A stretch of DNA of 32,443 bases from Planctomycetaceae bacterium (GCA_005798335.1 SYJV01000220.1:1-32443), one strand, 5' to 3'; positions 16,854-25,360 are shown, counted from the first letter of the stretch. Notes: generated from the letters alone by a model not told the origin. Numbers and translations are program-made.

Positions 16854-17924
16854 ATGCTGAAACAACCACAGCGACTGTCTGATGATTTGTTTGAAAACAG
16901 CTCGATGTCCTTTGGGGATCATCTCGAAGAACTTCGCAAGGCAATGACCAAAGCATTTCTGTGGATTGGCTTGGGTTCCCTATTCGGCCTCCTGATGAGC
17001 AACGCAATTATTGGATTCATCGCAGAGCCGCTTGAAAAACAACTGGAACTGCATCTCATTGAGCGATTCAAACTCGCTTATCAAAAATACAATGGCGTCG
17101 AGCCAACCGAGAAGCTCACCCAGTTTTATCAGGCCAATTCGGTCATTCCAGAAATCGTTTGGGTTGATCCGATTTTTATACAACAATTGACCGGCCACGA
17201 TCCAAGTCAATCGCTAGGTGGAGGAGAATCTGCGCCACAGAAGCAAGCAACATCCTTGGACACGATCTGGAAGGGCATGGATGAAAAGCAGATCGATCGA
17301 CTGGTTCAGATTCCACTGTGGCGGTCAATGAAAAGCAAATTGAAGACATTTTCATCCTTCGAGGGTTTCATGATTTGGTTGAAAACGGGTCTCGTTGCAG
17401 GTGTCGTGCTGGCTTGTCCGGGCGTGTTTTGGCACATCTGGGAGTTTTTGGCAGCGGGCTTGTACCCGCACGAAAGAAAATATGTTTACTGGTATTTGCC
17501 GTTAAGTGTCACGCTATTCTTGAGCGGTATTTTATTGGCTCACTTTGTGATCTTTCCATTGGTGCTCGGTTTCTTGCTGGAATACAATCTGTCTCTGGAC
17601 GTCGAATTCGAACCGCGACTAAACGACTACATGACATTTGCCATTATGCTGCCTCTGGGTTTCGGAATTGCATTTCAATTGCCAGTGGTGATGGTGATGC
17701 TCAATCGTTTTGGAATCGTTAGTGTGGAGTTCTTTGTGGAGAAATGGCGCATTGCCGTCTTGGGTATCGCCTTTGCCTCTATGGTGTTGACGCCAGCAGA
17801 TTTGTATAGCATGTTGGGGATGTTTGTTCCCTTAACGCTGTTGTATTTCGTGGGAATTTTCCTTTGTCGATATATGCCCAGAGGGCCCGGTATCGGGTCG
17901 CAAGCGTTTGATCCACAACCATAG
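16854..17924 (+). CDS. tatC: Sec-independent translocase subunit TatC with large periplasmic insert
   Basis: The start at ATG 16854 gives 356 residues (a TTG four codons earlier is an alternative), against roughly 250-260 for most TatC. The N-terminal recognition motif GDHLEELRKAM is present. Membrane segments are visible at about 35-55, 172-195, 212-240, 262-283, 303-320 and 322-338. The core ACPGVFWHIWEFLAAGLYPHERKY matches TatC. The extra length is an insert of roughly 85-90 residues (about 65-165) in the first periplasmic loop, containing a soluble, charged region (QFYQANSVIPEIVWVDP, TIWKGMDEKQIDRL). Its partners TatA/B are not in the window. TatC recognises twin-arginine signals. Confidence 0.92.
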   Translation: MLKQPQRLSDDLFENSSMSFGDHLEELRKAMTKAFLWIGLGSLFGLLMSNAIIGFIAEPLEKQLELHLIERFKLAYQKYNGVEPTEKLTQFYQANSVIPEIVWVDPIFIQQLTGHDPSQSLGGGESAPQKQATSLDTIWKGMDEKQIDRLVQIPLWRSMKSKLKTFSSFEGFMIWLKTGLVAGVVLACPGVFWHIWEFLAAGLYPHERKYVYWYLPLSVTLFLSGILLAHFVIFPLVLGFLLEYNLSLDVEFEPRLNDYMTFAIMLPLGFGIAFQLPVVMVMLNRFGIVSVEFFVEKWRIAVLGIAFASMVLTPADLYSMLGMFVPLTLLYFVGIFLCRYMPRGPGIGSQAFDPQP

Positions 17925-17949
17925 CACCGATCGCATCAGTCCTGGTTCG

Positions 17950-18026
17950 TACGGGCCTGAAGGGCCAGAAACAAATCAGCCCAGGGCAGAACGTCGTCGC
18001 GAAGCCGCACAGCGCCGCCCTGGGAA
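17950..18026. repeat. GC-rich hairpin repeat between tatC and the thioredoxin-like gene
   Basis: GGGCCTGAAGGGCC is followed by CCCAGGGC (17980-17987) and its inverse GCCCTGGG (18017-18024). From memory, motifs of this CTGAAGGGCC...GCCCAGGGC...GCCCTGGG type recur many times in planctomycete and verrucomicrobial genomes and are often mis-annotated as small proteins. Only one copy is in this window, so repeat status is established knowledge plus inference. The hairpin may also attenuate read-through from tatC. Confidence 0.4.
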
Positions 18027-18064
18027 CGCTGCAAGAACGAGAGATATTCTGTGGGGATTGTTGA

Positions 18065-18709
18065 ATGTTGAAAAACGTTTTGCCAAAAATTGGTTTGATT
18101 TTCATCGCCAGTGTTTGGGCGATTTGCTCGCTAGAGAATTCAGCGCAGGCTGGTAAATACAACTCGGGCATTAATATTGGCGATGCAGCGCCTGCATGGC
18201 AGGATCTGCTGGGGACCGATGACAAGAAACATTCACTCAAGGATTTGGATCGGCGCGCGGTCGTTGTCGTCGTGTTTACGTGTAACAGTTGTCCCTATGC
18301 AGTCGACTACGAATCACGCTTTAACGATCTAGCGAAGAAATATTCGGCCAAAGACAGTCCTGTGGCTGTCGTTGCGATCAATGTCAACAAGATCGACGCT
18401 GATTCGCCGACCGCGATGAAGCAGCGCGCGAAGGATCGAGGATTTGTGTTTCCATATTTATTCGACCCAACCCAGCAGATTGCCAAGCAGTTCGGGGCGC
18501 TGCGTACGCCCGAGTTCTTCGTTTTGAACAAATCTCGGCAGATAGTTTACATGGGAGCGATGGACGACAATACCAATCCTTCGGCTGTGAAAACGCGCTT
18601 TGTCGAGGACGCAATTCAGGCGACATTGGACGGTAAACCGCTCAGCACTACCGAAACGCCGCCGGTGGGTTGTCTGATACGCTTTGTGCGCGAAAGACGA
18701 AAACAATGA
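18065..18709 (+). CDS. Exported thioredoxin-fold (AhpC/TSA-TlpA-like) protein
   Basis: The 214-residue protein has a signal peptide at about 1-30 (PKIGLIFIASVWAICSLENS, then AQAG). The thioredoxin fold begins NIGDAAPAWQDLLGTDDKKH. The active site is VVVFTCNSCPYAVDYE, a CxxC with Cys73 and Cys76. RTPEFFVLNKSRQIVYMGAMDD supplies the cis-Pro region. Redoxin proteins of the TCxSCP type are frequent in planctomycetes and act outside the cytoplasm as reductases or peroxidases. The exact activity cannot be read. GGGGA lies about seven bases before ATG 18065. It follows tatC by 140 bp in the same direction. Confidence 0.82.
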   Translation: MLKNVLPKIGLIFIASVWAICSLENSAQAGKYNSGINIGDAAPAWQDLLGTDDKKHSLKDLDRRAVVVVVFTCNSCPYAVDYESRFNDLAKKYSAKDSPVAVVAINVNKIDADSPTAMKQRAKDRGFVFPYLFDPTQQIAKQFGALRTPEFFVLNKSRQIVYMGAMDDNTNPSAVKTRFVEDAIQATLDGKPLSTTETPPVGCLIRFVRERRKQ

Positions 18710-18716
18710 ACGACGA

Positions 18717-19781
18717 TTATGCGTACTTTTCTCTCAGCCGCCGTGCTGCTTCGACCTCGTTCTTCAACTTGAGATAGACTTCATCGATACTAACGTCGGC
18801 AGCCGAACCGGGGGCGAAGCCGCAATCTGGGTTCAGTGTAATGCGCTCGGGTGGCAAATGCTGTAGCGCCGCTTCGACTCGCGCAACGATAGTTTCTACT
18901 GAATCGATTTGACCGGGATGGCAACTGACGCATCCCAAACCGATTTCGATGTTCTCCGGTAAATGTCGGAAGACCGACATGTCACCAACCCCAGGCGCGG
19001 TAAATTCCATAGTCACGTGGTGAACCTTCAGCCTGCTAAGTTGGCGCAGGATCGGTTCATAGCCTCCCTTGTGTTCCGCTTCGCCGCGCACTCGCGCCCC
19101 GGCTCGGCGGCAAAGGTGAACAGCGAGTTTAACATCGCTGACGGCGTCCGCGACAGCGTTGTCCATGTCGACAGCAAAGTCCGCAGCGCGATCCGCATCG
19201 TCGTAACTTGCGCGTACTTGCGGGTCAACGAACAGACACAAGTGCGGGTCGTCGATCTGCACGATCGAGACTCCTTCGTCGCGCAGCAATTGCAATTCAT
19301 TGCGAAGGATAGGCACGCAATCGCGAATAAACGCGTCGCGAGTTGGGTACGCTCTGGCGGATCGCACCGGATCCCACATCCGCTCGCCCAGCAGCGCCGG
19401 AGCAGGGAGCGTAGCCTTGATATCGCGCTGCGTCAGCTTCTTCAAGAACGCAACTTCCTTCGCAATAAAGCCCGGGTTCTTGGGGGCCAGCTTATCCACC
19501 ACTACCGTCCATGGTCGTCCGTCGGCAGGATTACGACTCAGTTCGAAGCCGTGTGCGAGTTCGGCGATTACACCAATGTATGATTTGCGCCACCACTCAC
19601 CATCGGTTATTACGTCCAGTCCAGCGGCTTCCTGGAGCGCGACCGCGAAGTGTACCGCCGAACTCATCAAGTGCTGATATTCATCGGGAGTATATATTGC
19701 ATCGTCCGCAATCAAGTCCTTAACAAAAGACGGTCGCGGCAATGATCCAATCACCGAAGTCGGAAAAAGTTGCTTAGTCAT
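18717..19781 (-). CDS. Cobalamin-independent methionine synthase-like protein (MetE C-terminal domain only)
   Basis: With ATG 19781 (a TTG four codons earlier is possible) the product is 354 residues, about half of a full MetE. It is the catalytic barrel alone, as in archaeal-type MetE and related enzymes. SVIGSLPRP and DVITDGEWWRKSY are the conserved N-terminal motifs of this domain. Zinc ligands appear as His222 and Cys224 (AVHLCRRAG), a Glu near 259 (TMEFTAPG), and Cys320 (LNPDCGFAPG). A methyl transfer to homocysteine or another thiol is expected. Lacking the N-terminal half that binds methyltetrahydrofolate polyglutamate, it may use a different methyl donor. It lies 112 bp downstream of the nucleotidyltransferase gene on the same strand. 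Confidence 0.85.
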   Translation of the reverse strand: MTKQLFPTSVIGSLPRPSFVKDLIADDAIYTPDEYQHLMSSAVHFAVALQEAAGLDVITDGEWWRKSYIGVIAELAHGFELSRNPADGRPWTVVVDKLAPKNPGFIAKEVAFLKKLTQRDIKATLPAPALLGERMWDPVRSARAYPTRDAFIRDCVPILRNELQLLRDEGVSIVQIDDPHLCLFVDPQVRASYDDADRAADFAVDMDNAVADAVSDVKLAVHLCRRAGARVRGEAEHKGGYEPILRQLSRLKVHHVTMEFTAPGVGDMSVFRHLPENIEIGLGCVSCHPGQIDSVETIVARVEAALQHLPPERITLNPDCGFAPGSAADVSIDEVYLKLKNEVEAARRLREKYA

Positions 19782-19892
19782 TTCGCTCTGCAATTAACTA
19801 GTGTTAAGAATTCAGTGAGCGCGAGCTATCGTTACTCTACCGATTAGAGTCTGAGCCAGTCGCGGCCAAACACCGGACACAGGACGATATGA

Positions 19893-20660
19893 TCATCTCT
19901 CCAAATGGCGTTCGCGCCAGTGGTGTCGAGCGTATTCGAAATCCTCTTGCGTGTCGACTTCGATATAACCGCCATGCGTATCGACATGCGCCATTTCGAT
20001 CCCTTGTTCGATCATATCTTGGAGCAAATGGATCAGATATGCTTTCTCAAACAACTTCGCTTCGCGCCATGGACGCCCCTCAAATTCCTGTTTGCGGCGG
20101 TGGTACAATTCGCGCATTGCCTGCGCTCCACGCGGTGTGAACTTGGCCGCACCGATATACTCACCATACGCTTGAGCTTCCGGTATGTTTCGATGGATAC
20201 TCTTCACCAGGCCGTTGCTCACCGTGACCTTCTCCGCATCCCCGGATGGATGATAAAAACGCGACGCATATCTTTGCAGCCAATCAGTGTCGACTCCCAA
20301 AGCAATATCTGCCGCGCTGCTGAGCAGTTGTCCAATCACCTTTGGAGTGAACAGGATATCTGAGTAACAGCAAATAAACGGTTCGTCCATCAAGTCTTCG
20401 GCGCACAGCAGCGAAGCTAGAATGTTGTTATTCTGCCAATCGACATTGTGTCGAAAGTCGAATTGCGGATAGTCGCGGCGCACTTTTTCGATCTGGTATC
20501 CGCCGATAAAACAAACCCGATCAAGGCCGTTGGAATCAAACGCGGACAAAGCCCAATCCAAGAGTGACTTACCTTGAATCTCGGCATAACACTTGGGTGC
20601 ATCGGCAGTCGTGGGCATCAACCGACTGCCGCGCCCGGCTGCTATCATAATGATTTGCAT
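19893..20660 (-). CDS. Nucleotidyltransferase (LicC/PntC-like cytidylyltransferase family)
   Basis: The 255-residue protein has the NTP-transferase fold. The nucleotide loop at the N-terminus reads MIAAGRGSRLMPTTADAPKC, followed by GKSLLDWALSAF, FIGGYQ and ICCYSDILF, which supplies the metal-binding Asp. It ends with THGGYIEVDTQEDFEYARHH. This end and the DIL motif resemble choline-phosphate and phosphonate cytidylyltransferases more than sugar-1-phosphate enzymes. That is a judgement from pattern. The ATG lies only two bases after the transporter stop, so translation is coupled and the transporter's cargo is probably its substrate or precursor. Confidence 0.82.
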   Translation of the reverse strand: MQIIMIAAGRGSRLMPTTADAPKCYAEIQGKSLLDWALSAFDSNGLDRVCFIGGYQIEKVRRDYPQFDFRHNVDWQNNNILASLLCAEDLMDEPFICCYSDILFTPKVIGQLLSSAADIALGVDTDWLQRYASRFYHPSGDAEKVTVSNGLVKSIHRNIPEAQAYGEYIGAAKFTPRGAQAMRELYHRRKQEFEGRPWREAKLFEKAYLIHLLQDMIEQGIEMAHVDTHGGYIEVDTQEDFEYARHHWRERHLER

Positions 20661-20662
20661 TT

Positions 20663-22018
20663 TTATGCTCGCTCCTCGTTACGAGCGGTCTGATTCCACA
20701 GCAGGCCTGCAAACACGGCAGCCGCAATCGCCCAGCCAGCCCAGATATAGATGGCTACTTGCCATCCACCATTGTCTGAATCGATGAAATATCCAGTAAT
20801 CACGTCACCCGCCGACGCACCCATATAGCCCAGAAAATTCACAAATCCCGCCGCCGCCGCCGCCGTTCCATAGCGAGCCAAATCGGCTGGTGCCGTTCCC
20901 ACCAGCAGTACCTGCGGACCGTAAATACAGAATCCGATGACCATCAATAACAAGACCGTACCCCACGCGCTCGATTGTGCCACCGATTCGTACATCAACG
21001 TCAAAACGCTCAAACAAACAAGCAGTAGACAAATTACCGGAGCGCGACGGCTGCCAAAAAAACGATCCGTCGCCCACCCTGCGACGAAAGAACCAGCCGC
21101 TGCGCCGATGGCCAACACGACGTAATTCAAGCCCGCTTTGCCGACGCCAATATCTTGAACCTCCATCAAATGTGCGACACCCCAATCCAGAAATCCGTAA
21201 CGACATGCGTTCAGCAATCCGAGCGAAATGCCTAGCAGCCATAGCGTCGGATTCGACAAGGTAATCATGAGCGTCTGGTACCAAGTAAACTGCGAATCCT
21301 TCTTAGTCCGCTGGGCCAGCGTCTCAGGATTTTGATCGATGGATTCCAGCGACGGTTGCTCGCGCACACAAGCCAGCATAAATATGCCAGCGGCAGTCAA
21401 CAGAATTGCAGGCACATAGAGCGCCGCCCGCCAACCAAACGCTTGGGCAGACTGAGCAGCTACAAAGTACGTCACTCCAAGAGTTACTTGATAGCCCGTG
21501 CCGATGATCCCAATGGCTTTGCCTCGCTTGAGAACTGGAATCCAGTTGCCGACGACACGGACCGTCGCGGGCCACCCCAGAGACTGACAAAAACCATTTG
21601 TCGCCCACACAAATAGAAGGAAATAGAATCCCGTGCTGAAGCCAAACAATAAATTGAGTGCTGCGGAGCCAAACATGCCCAGCGCCAACAAAATCCGTGG
21701 AGAGAACCGTTCTGCCAATTGCCCATTCAACAGTTGTCCTAAACCGTATGCGATTTTTAAGGAAGCCAATATCCAACCTGTCTCTTGGCTGGATAGTCCT
21801 AAGCCACCCTCGCTGGTCGCCAAACCCATCCCTGGAACCGCAGCCGATAAATTGGTGCGACAGAAATAGAAAGCGCCATACGTCATCCACAAAGCCCAAA
21901 CTGTTCCCGACTCACCGGCAGACAGTTTCGTCAAGGGGCTGCGGACCACATGCGAGCTCTCTGGCGCGCGCGAGGGCGTGTAAGGGTTCGAACGATCGCG
22001 ATTCTCAGAGGAACTCAC
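20663..22018 (-). CDS. MFS transporter, organophosphate:phosphate antiporter (OPA) family
   Basis: The product is a 12-helix MFS protein of about 451 residues. The start is probably GTG 22018, because AGGG stands eight bases before it. Longer TTG-initiated versions are possible, and no ATG occurs near the N-terminus. The first helix region WALWMTYGAFYFCRTNLSAA matches the GlpT/UhpT signature (YxxYYxxRxN-like). NGQLAERFSPRILLALGMF is the loop 2-3 motif, followed by GFCQSLGWPATVRVVGNW and ATDRFFGSRRAPVICLLLV in the second half. Members exchange phosphate for sugar phosphates, glycerol 3-phosphate or phosphonates. The cargo here is unknown. It is the first gene of a coupled pair with the nucleotidyltransferase. 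Confidence 0.87.
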   Translation of the reverse strand: MSSSENRDRSNPYTPSRAPESSHVVRSPLTKLSAGESGTVWALWMTYGAFYFCRTNLSAAVPGMGLATSEGGLGLSSQETGWILASLKIAYGLGQLLNGQLAERFSPRILLALGMFGSAALNLLFGFSTGFYFLLFVWATNGFCQSLGWPATVRVVGNWIPVLKRGKAIGIIGTGYQVTLGVTYFVAAQSAQAFGWRAALYVPAILLTAAGIFMLACVREQPSLESIDQNPETLAQRTKKDSQFTWYQTLMITLSNPTLWLLGISLGLLNACRYGFLDWGVAHLMEVQDIGVGKAGLNYVVLAIGAAAGSFVAGWATDRFFGSRRAPVICLLLVCLSVLTLMYESVAQSSAWGTVLLLMVIGFCIYGPQVLLVGTAPADLARYGTAAAAAGFVNFLGYMGASAGDVITGYFIDSDNGGWQVAIYIWAGWAIAAAVFAGLLWNQTARNEERA

Positions 22019-22277
22019 TGAAGCGGCCCTAAGTTGCAAAACACTCCGAGGAGCAAGTCCACATGTCGACCGCAATAGAATACTGTATCAATGAGCGAAC
22101 TGGATTCCGCTGCCACACGCTGGACGCTAATTTATGAAGAAAGTCGGCATGATTCAACATCCAGGCGTTAGGGTCACGCGTACAAAATTCAAATTGGTGG
22201 GGACAATGTCTTGTGTGCTGCAACATTCACTTTCTGCCAACCTCGAATTACGAACGCTCGACCCCAACTGTGGATTC

Positions 22278-23435
22278 TCATTTATCAATTACCAGCGTCT
22301 TCGTCCAGATCTTGCGCGCTGTTGAGGTCAACGGTAGATTGTTGCATTGGTCAAACGTAGTCCAACGTAGCTCGTCAGCATCGTCATTGTGCGAAAATTC
22401 ATCTGCATGAGCGAAATAACTTTCCAGGTGAATGCGATATCGAGTTACAGCGTGTCTTATCGTCGTTGCGCGCTGTTCGAGACGAAGAGCAAAGGGGAGC
22501 AAGCGGCTGAAATGTTGCTCGATGGTGGCGAGATGCTGTTCATTCAAGTGACTAAATTGTGCGCTGGTGAATAGCTCGGTTACGTCGACTCGTGGAAAGT
22601 CCCACAGCCCTTGCCACCATTCTCCTGTCGCACAGCGTCGCATCAAATATTGAGGTTGGCCATCAACGTGCACGCGACGAATGAGAGCACCCACATGACG
22701 CATAGTGGTGAACTTACGTTTCGGTGGGGAGATCGGGATTTCGCTCTGAAGGCCGCGAGCGTAGGTTAGGCACAAGTTGTTCAGTGGACATTGCTGACAG
22801 TCGGGATTTGTTGGCTTGCACAGCAAACTCCCCATTTCCATCACGGCTTGGTTGACTTCGCCAGCCCCCGAACGTCGTGGTAAAATCCAATTTGCGAATC
22901 GCCATAGTTGCTGCTGAGCACCAGTCGACTGGACATCCTCGCGCAATAAGATCAGTCGGCTAAACAACCTCACTGTGTTTGCTTCGAGAATGGGGGCCGA
23001 AACGTCGAATGCGAAAGAAGCAATTGCGCCGGCGGTATATCGGCCAATGCCAGGTAGTTCTTGCAATTGATGTACGTCGCTCGGGAATTGGCCACCAAAG
23101 TCCGCGACAATTATTTTTGATGCGGCATGTAATTGTCGAGCCCGCCGATAGTAACCTAAGCCTGCCCACAGTTGCAGCACAGCCTGCTCGTCCGCTTGCG
23201 CCAAGCTTTCGACATTGGGAAAGCAATCTAGAAATCGATGGTAGTAATCGATGACCGTGGCGACCTGAGTCTGCTGGAGCATCGCTTCACTGATCCAAAT
23301 CGAATAAGGATCGGAGGTTTCGCGCCAGGGTAAACTGCGACCATGCCGTCGATACCAACGCACGACACTTCTACTAAACGCAGTCTTCCACGAACTCGAC
23401 AATCGTTCGTTGTGACCAATTAGAAAGTCTTCCAT
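22278..23435 (-). CDS. mutY: A/G-specific adenine glycosylase MutY
   Basis: The 385-residue protein starts at ATG 23435. It has a helix-hairpin-helix glycosylase core with DPYSIWISEAMLQQTQVATV (catalytic Glu50), AGLGYYRRARQL and hairpin LPGIGRYTAGAIASF. The four iron-sulfur cysteines are Cys206, 213, 216 and 222 (C-x6-C-x2-C-x5-C). A C-terminal NUDIX-like domain for recognising 8-oxoguanine follows (GALIRRVHVDGQPQYLMRR, WWQGLWDFPRV). The second catalytic residue, Asp in LDGN of E. coli MutY (Asp138), is Glu151 here (APILEANTVRL). MutY removes adenine paired with 8-oxoguanine. It begins two bases after the preceding gene. Confidence 0.93.
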   Translation of the reverse strand: MEDFLIGHNERLSSSWKTAFSRSVVRWYRRHGRSLPWRETSDPYSIWISEAMLQQTQVATVIDYYHRFLDCFPNVESLAQADEQAVLQLWAGLGYYRRARQLHAASKIIVADFGGQFPSDVHQLQELPGIGRYTAGAIASFAFDVSAPILEANTVRLFSRLILLREDVQSTGAQQQLWRFANWILPRRSGAGEVNQAVMEMGSLLCKPTNPDCQQCPLNNLCLTYARGLQSEIPISPPKRKFTTMRHVGALIRRVHVDGQPQYLMRRCATGEWWQGLWDFPRVDVTELFTSAQFSHLNEQHLATIEQHFSRLLPFALRLEQRATTIRHAVTRYRIHLESYFAHADEFSHNDDADELRWTTFDQCNNLPLTSTARKIWTKTLVIDK

Positions 23436-23437
23436 GC

Positions 23438-24751
23438 TCAGCGGTTTGCATGCGAGGCGGGCATTTCCGTCAACCGGACACTCAATTGATTTCTCTCACC
23501 TTTGCGCAAAAAGTGAATTTTTACATATTCGCCTGCACCATAAAATGCCAACTCCGCTCGCAAGTCCTCAAATGATTTGATCGGTTTTTCACCGACCGCA
23601 ACCAGGCGATCACCAAGCATGATCCCGGCCTCGGCCGCTCCACTGCCTGCCTGAACTGACTGCACGACGGTCGTGTTGGGTGGCATCGTACCAACGCCCA
23701 GATAGCCACCTTTGCCAAAGTAAAATGCAAGTCCAGAGAACTTCTTTCGCAAACGGTCCGCACTGGCCAGAGAAAGTTTCGTTCCAAACAGCCGCATCGT
23801 TCCCCAAACTGGAATCGTCTCCAGAATATCGACTGCATCGTCGCCCACGTTGACATAGGCAAGTTCGAAGTGATCAAAGTTCTTCATCTGACTCAAGAGT
23901 AATAGGCTCTCGGGTTCCAGCTTGACCTCTCGCAGCACTAGTCCCTTAACGTTCGGCATTTGGCAAATTGCTCGTAACAAGCTATCGGTTACCGTAATGT
24001 CCTGAAGGTAAACCAAAGTGACATGCTGCAAAAACCGCATGCGCTGGATATCCTCCGGTTTACCATCGAACTCCGCGTTTACCCAAGCAATGCATACCGC
24101 TTCGCTTTGTGGGTCATTCAATTTGGCGCCATTGACCATTAACTCGGGATACCCGATGTTCATTCCCAAGTGAGTTAATACCTCAATGGATTGCGCTTCC
24201 TGAACATTTGCGATCGACTGTACGGAATTGGTTGCCAGCAGTGCCACCGCCGATGATCCGTTGCGAGCGGTCGCTTCTAGAATTTGCTGCGCGCGAAATC
24301 CTAAGGTGCCATCGGGGTTAGTCGCGAAATGGCTGAGAATGGCGATCATCTCAGTTGCGGCGGTAATTTTGCTCGTTAACAATCGCTCCGAAATCAACGG
24401 AATCGCAATCCGAGGCTCGCGCCGCAAATACCAGTTAGCCATTTCCCGAGTGCGATAGCTGTTGGAGCTGAGATTTTCGATTTGCAAAACCAAACGCTGG
24501 CGAGCTGCTGAGTCGAAACTCTCGGCCACCTCAGTAGGCTCTGGGTGAGCTGCCAAGCTTGATTCGCTGACTCTGCTGAATGTCCTCGGAGCGGTTTCCG
24601 TCTGACCGAACGCGACCGAACCAAGTGCTAACAAGCAAACGCACACATAAATCTGCGATGCTCGTTCAAGCGCATTCGGTAACCGACCCACTAACCTATT
24701 AACCTGCAATGCACAGTAATAGGTCGCCTCTCTCGATACTTGGGTACACAC
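23438..24751 (-). CDS. Exported HEAT/LRR-like protein with C-terminal PDZ domain
   Basis: The product is 437 residues from a GTG at 24751. No ATG occurs near the N-terminus, and TTG/GTG codons slightly downstream are alternatives. The hydrophobic region ASQIYVCVCLLALGSVAFGQ is a likely signal peptide. Residues about 85-190 look like helical repeats (REMANWYLRREPRIAIPLIS, then ATNPDGTLGFRAQQIL). Residues about 230-325 have leucine-rich-repeat spacing (HVTLVYLQDITVTDSLLRAI, PNVKGLVLREVKL). The C-terminal PDZ, about 345-430, includes GSGAAEAGIMLGDRLVAVGE. No catalytic site is visible. It is probably an envelope adaptor. Its stop and the mutY start are two bases apart, suggesting one transcript although the functions appear unrelated. 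Confidence 0.75.
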   Translation of the reverse strand: MCTQVSREATYYCALQVNRLVGRLPNALERASQIYVCVCLLALGSVAFGQTETAPRTFSRVSESSLAAHPEPTEVAESFDSAARQRLVLQIENLSSNSYRTREMANWYLRREPRIAIPLISERLLTSKITAATEMIAILSHFATNPDGTLGFRAQQILEATARNGSSAVALLATNSVQSIANVQEAQSIEVLTHLGMNIGYPELMVNGAKLNDPQSEAVCIAWVNAEFDGKPEDIQRMRFLQHVTLVYLQDITVTDSLLRAICQMPNVKGLVLREVKLEPESLLLLSQMKNFDHFELAYVNVGDDAVDILETIPVWGTMRLFGTKLSLASADRLRKKFSGLAFYFGKGGYLGVGTMPPNTTVVQSVQAGSGAAEAGIMLGDRLVAVGEKPIKSFEDLRAELAFYGAGEYVKIHFLRKGERNQLSVRLTEMPASHANR

Positions 24752-24781
24752 GATTCTCAGCGGTTCCGCCTCTCTTGTCCT

Positions 24782-24950
24782 GAACTGATAAAAAGTGAAC
24801 CGCTGGCGCTAGCCACGGGCGTCGAAGGTCTTCCTATCATTGCGTCGCAACACCCTTCAACCCCCAATGAATTCGCCCATTGATTAGCGATTCCCACGCA
24901 ACGCCTGCGTCGCCCGTGGCCAGCGCTAACCGTTCACTTCATCATCAGCC
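24782..24950. repeat. Repeat family C, copy 2
   Basis: The left arm begins GAACTGATAAAAAGTGAACC and continues to GGGCGTCGAAGG. An imperfect inverted copy reads toward ATCATCAGCC at the right end. The arms match copy 1 (7243-7544) closely, while the loop differs. CTTGTCCT (24774-24781) and CTTGGCCT (24951-24958) flank it, 7 of 8 identical, again suggesting an 8-bp target duplication. It separates the HEAT/PDZ gene promoter from the fragment zone to the right. Confidence 0.65.
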
Positions 24951-24982
24951 CTTGGCCTAATTAGTCCAGCAATCCAGGAATT

Positions 24983-25360
24983 CTAGCCTACGATAGCACT
25001 AATATCCATCAAATGTAATTGGCGTCCGCCATTGTTGTAAGGCGAGTCGATACACACAAGCTTGCCATCGCGACTGAATCGTGGATGAGTGTCGCAGCGC
25101 CATCCACCTGTGTAGATGGCCGGCGAATGAAAATGTCCCAAGTCCACGCGTCGCCCTGTTTTAAGATGGTAAAGATGCGGGGTTTGCAGCCGTTTAGTTC
25201 CTTGCGGGTATGTGTCGTTCAAAATCGGCGGTTTGATGACAGCATAATTCGAATCTTGCGAGTAAATTTCCAGAAGTTCCCGAGGCGCTAGACCTGAGGC
25301 GGGTCTTTGCGTTAGTTCAATTCGATCGGCGTCTGGATCGGCAACGAATGCACGAACACT
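24983..25360 (-). pseudogene. Fragments: C-terminus of a beta-propeller (oligogalacturonate-lyase-like) fused to a glyoxalase-like tail
   Basis: Read on the minus strand from just after a TGA at 25361-25363, the frame first gives AFVADPDADRIELTQRPASG, which resembles the end of a vicinal-oxygen-chelate (glyoxalase) domain. After about 20 unassigned residues it continues LNDTYPQGTKRL, LKTGRRVDLGHFHSPAIYTG, THPRFSRDGKLVCIDSP and GRQLHLMDISAIVG, then TAG. The latter part strongly resembles the last blade of TolB-like or oligogalacturonate-lyase propellers. Only the C-terminal ends are present, so both are remnants. The propeller call is fairly sure. The glyoxalase call is weak. Confidence 0.6.
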
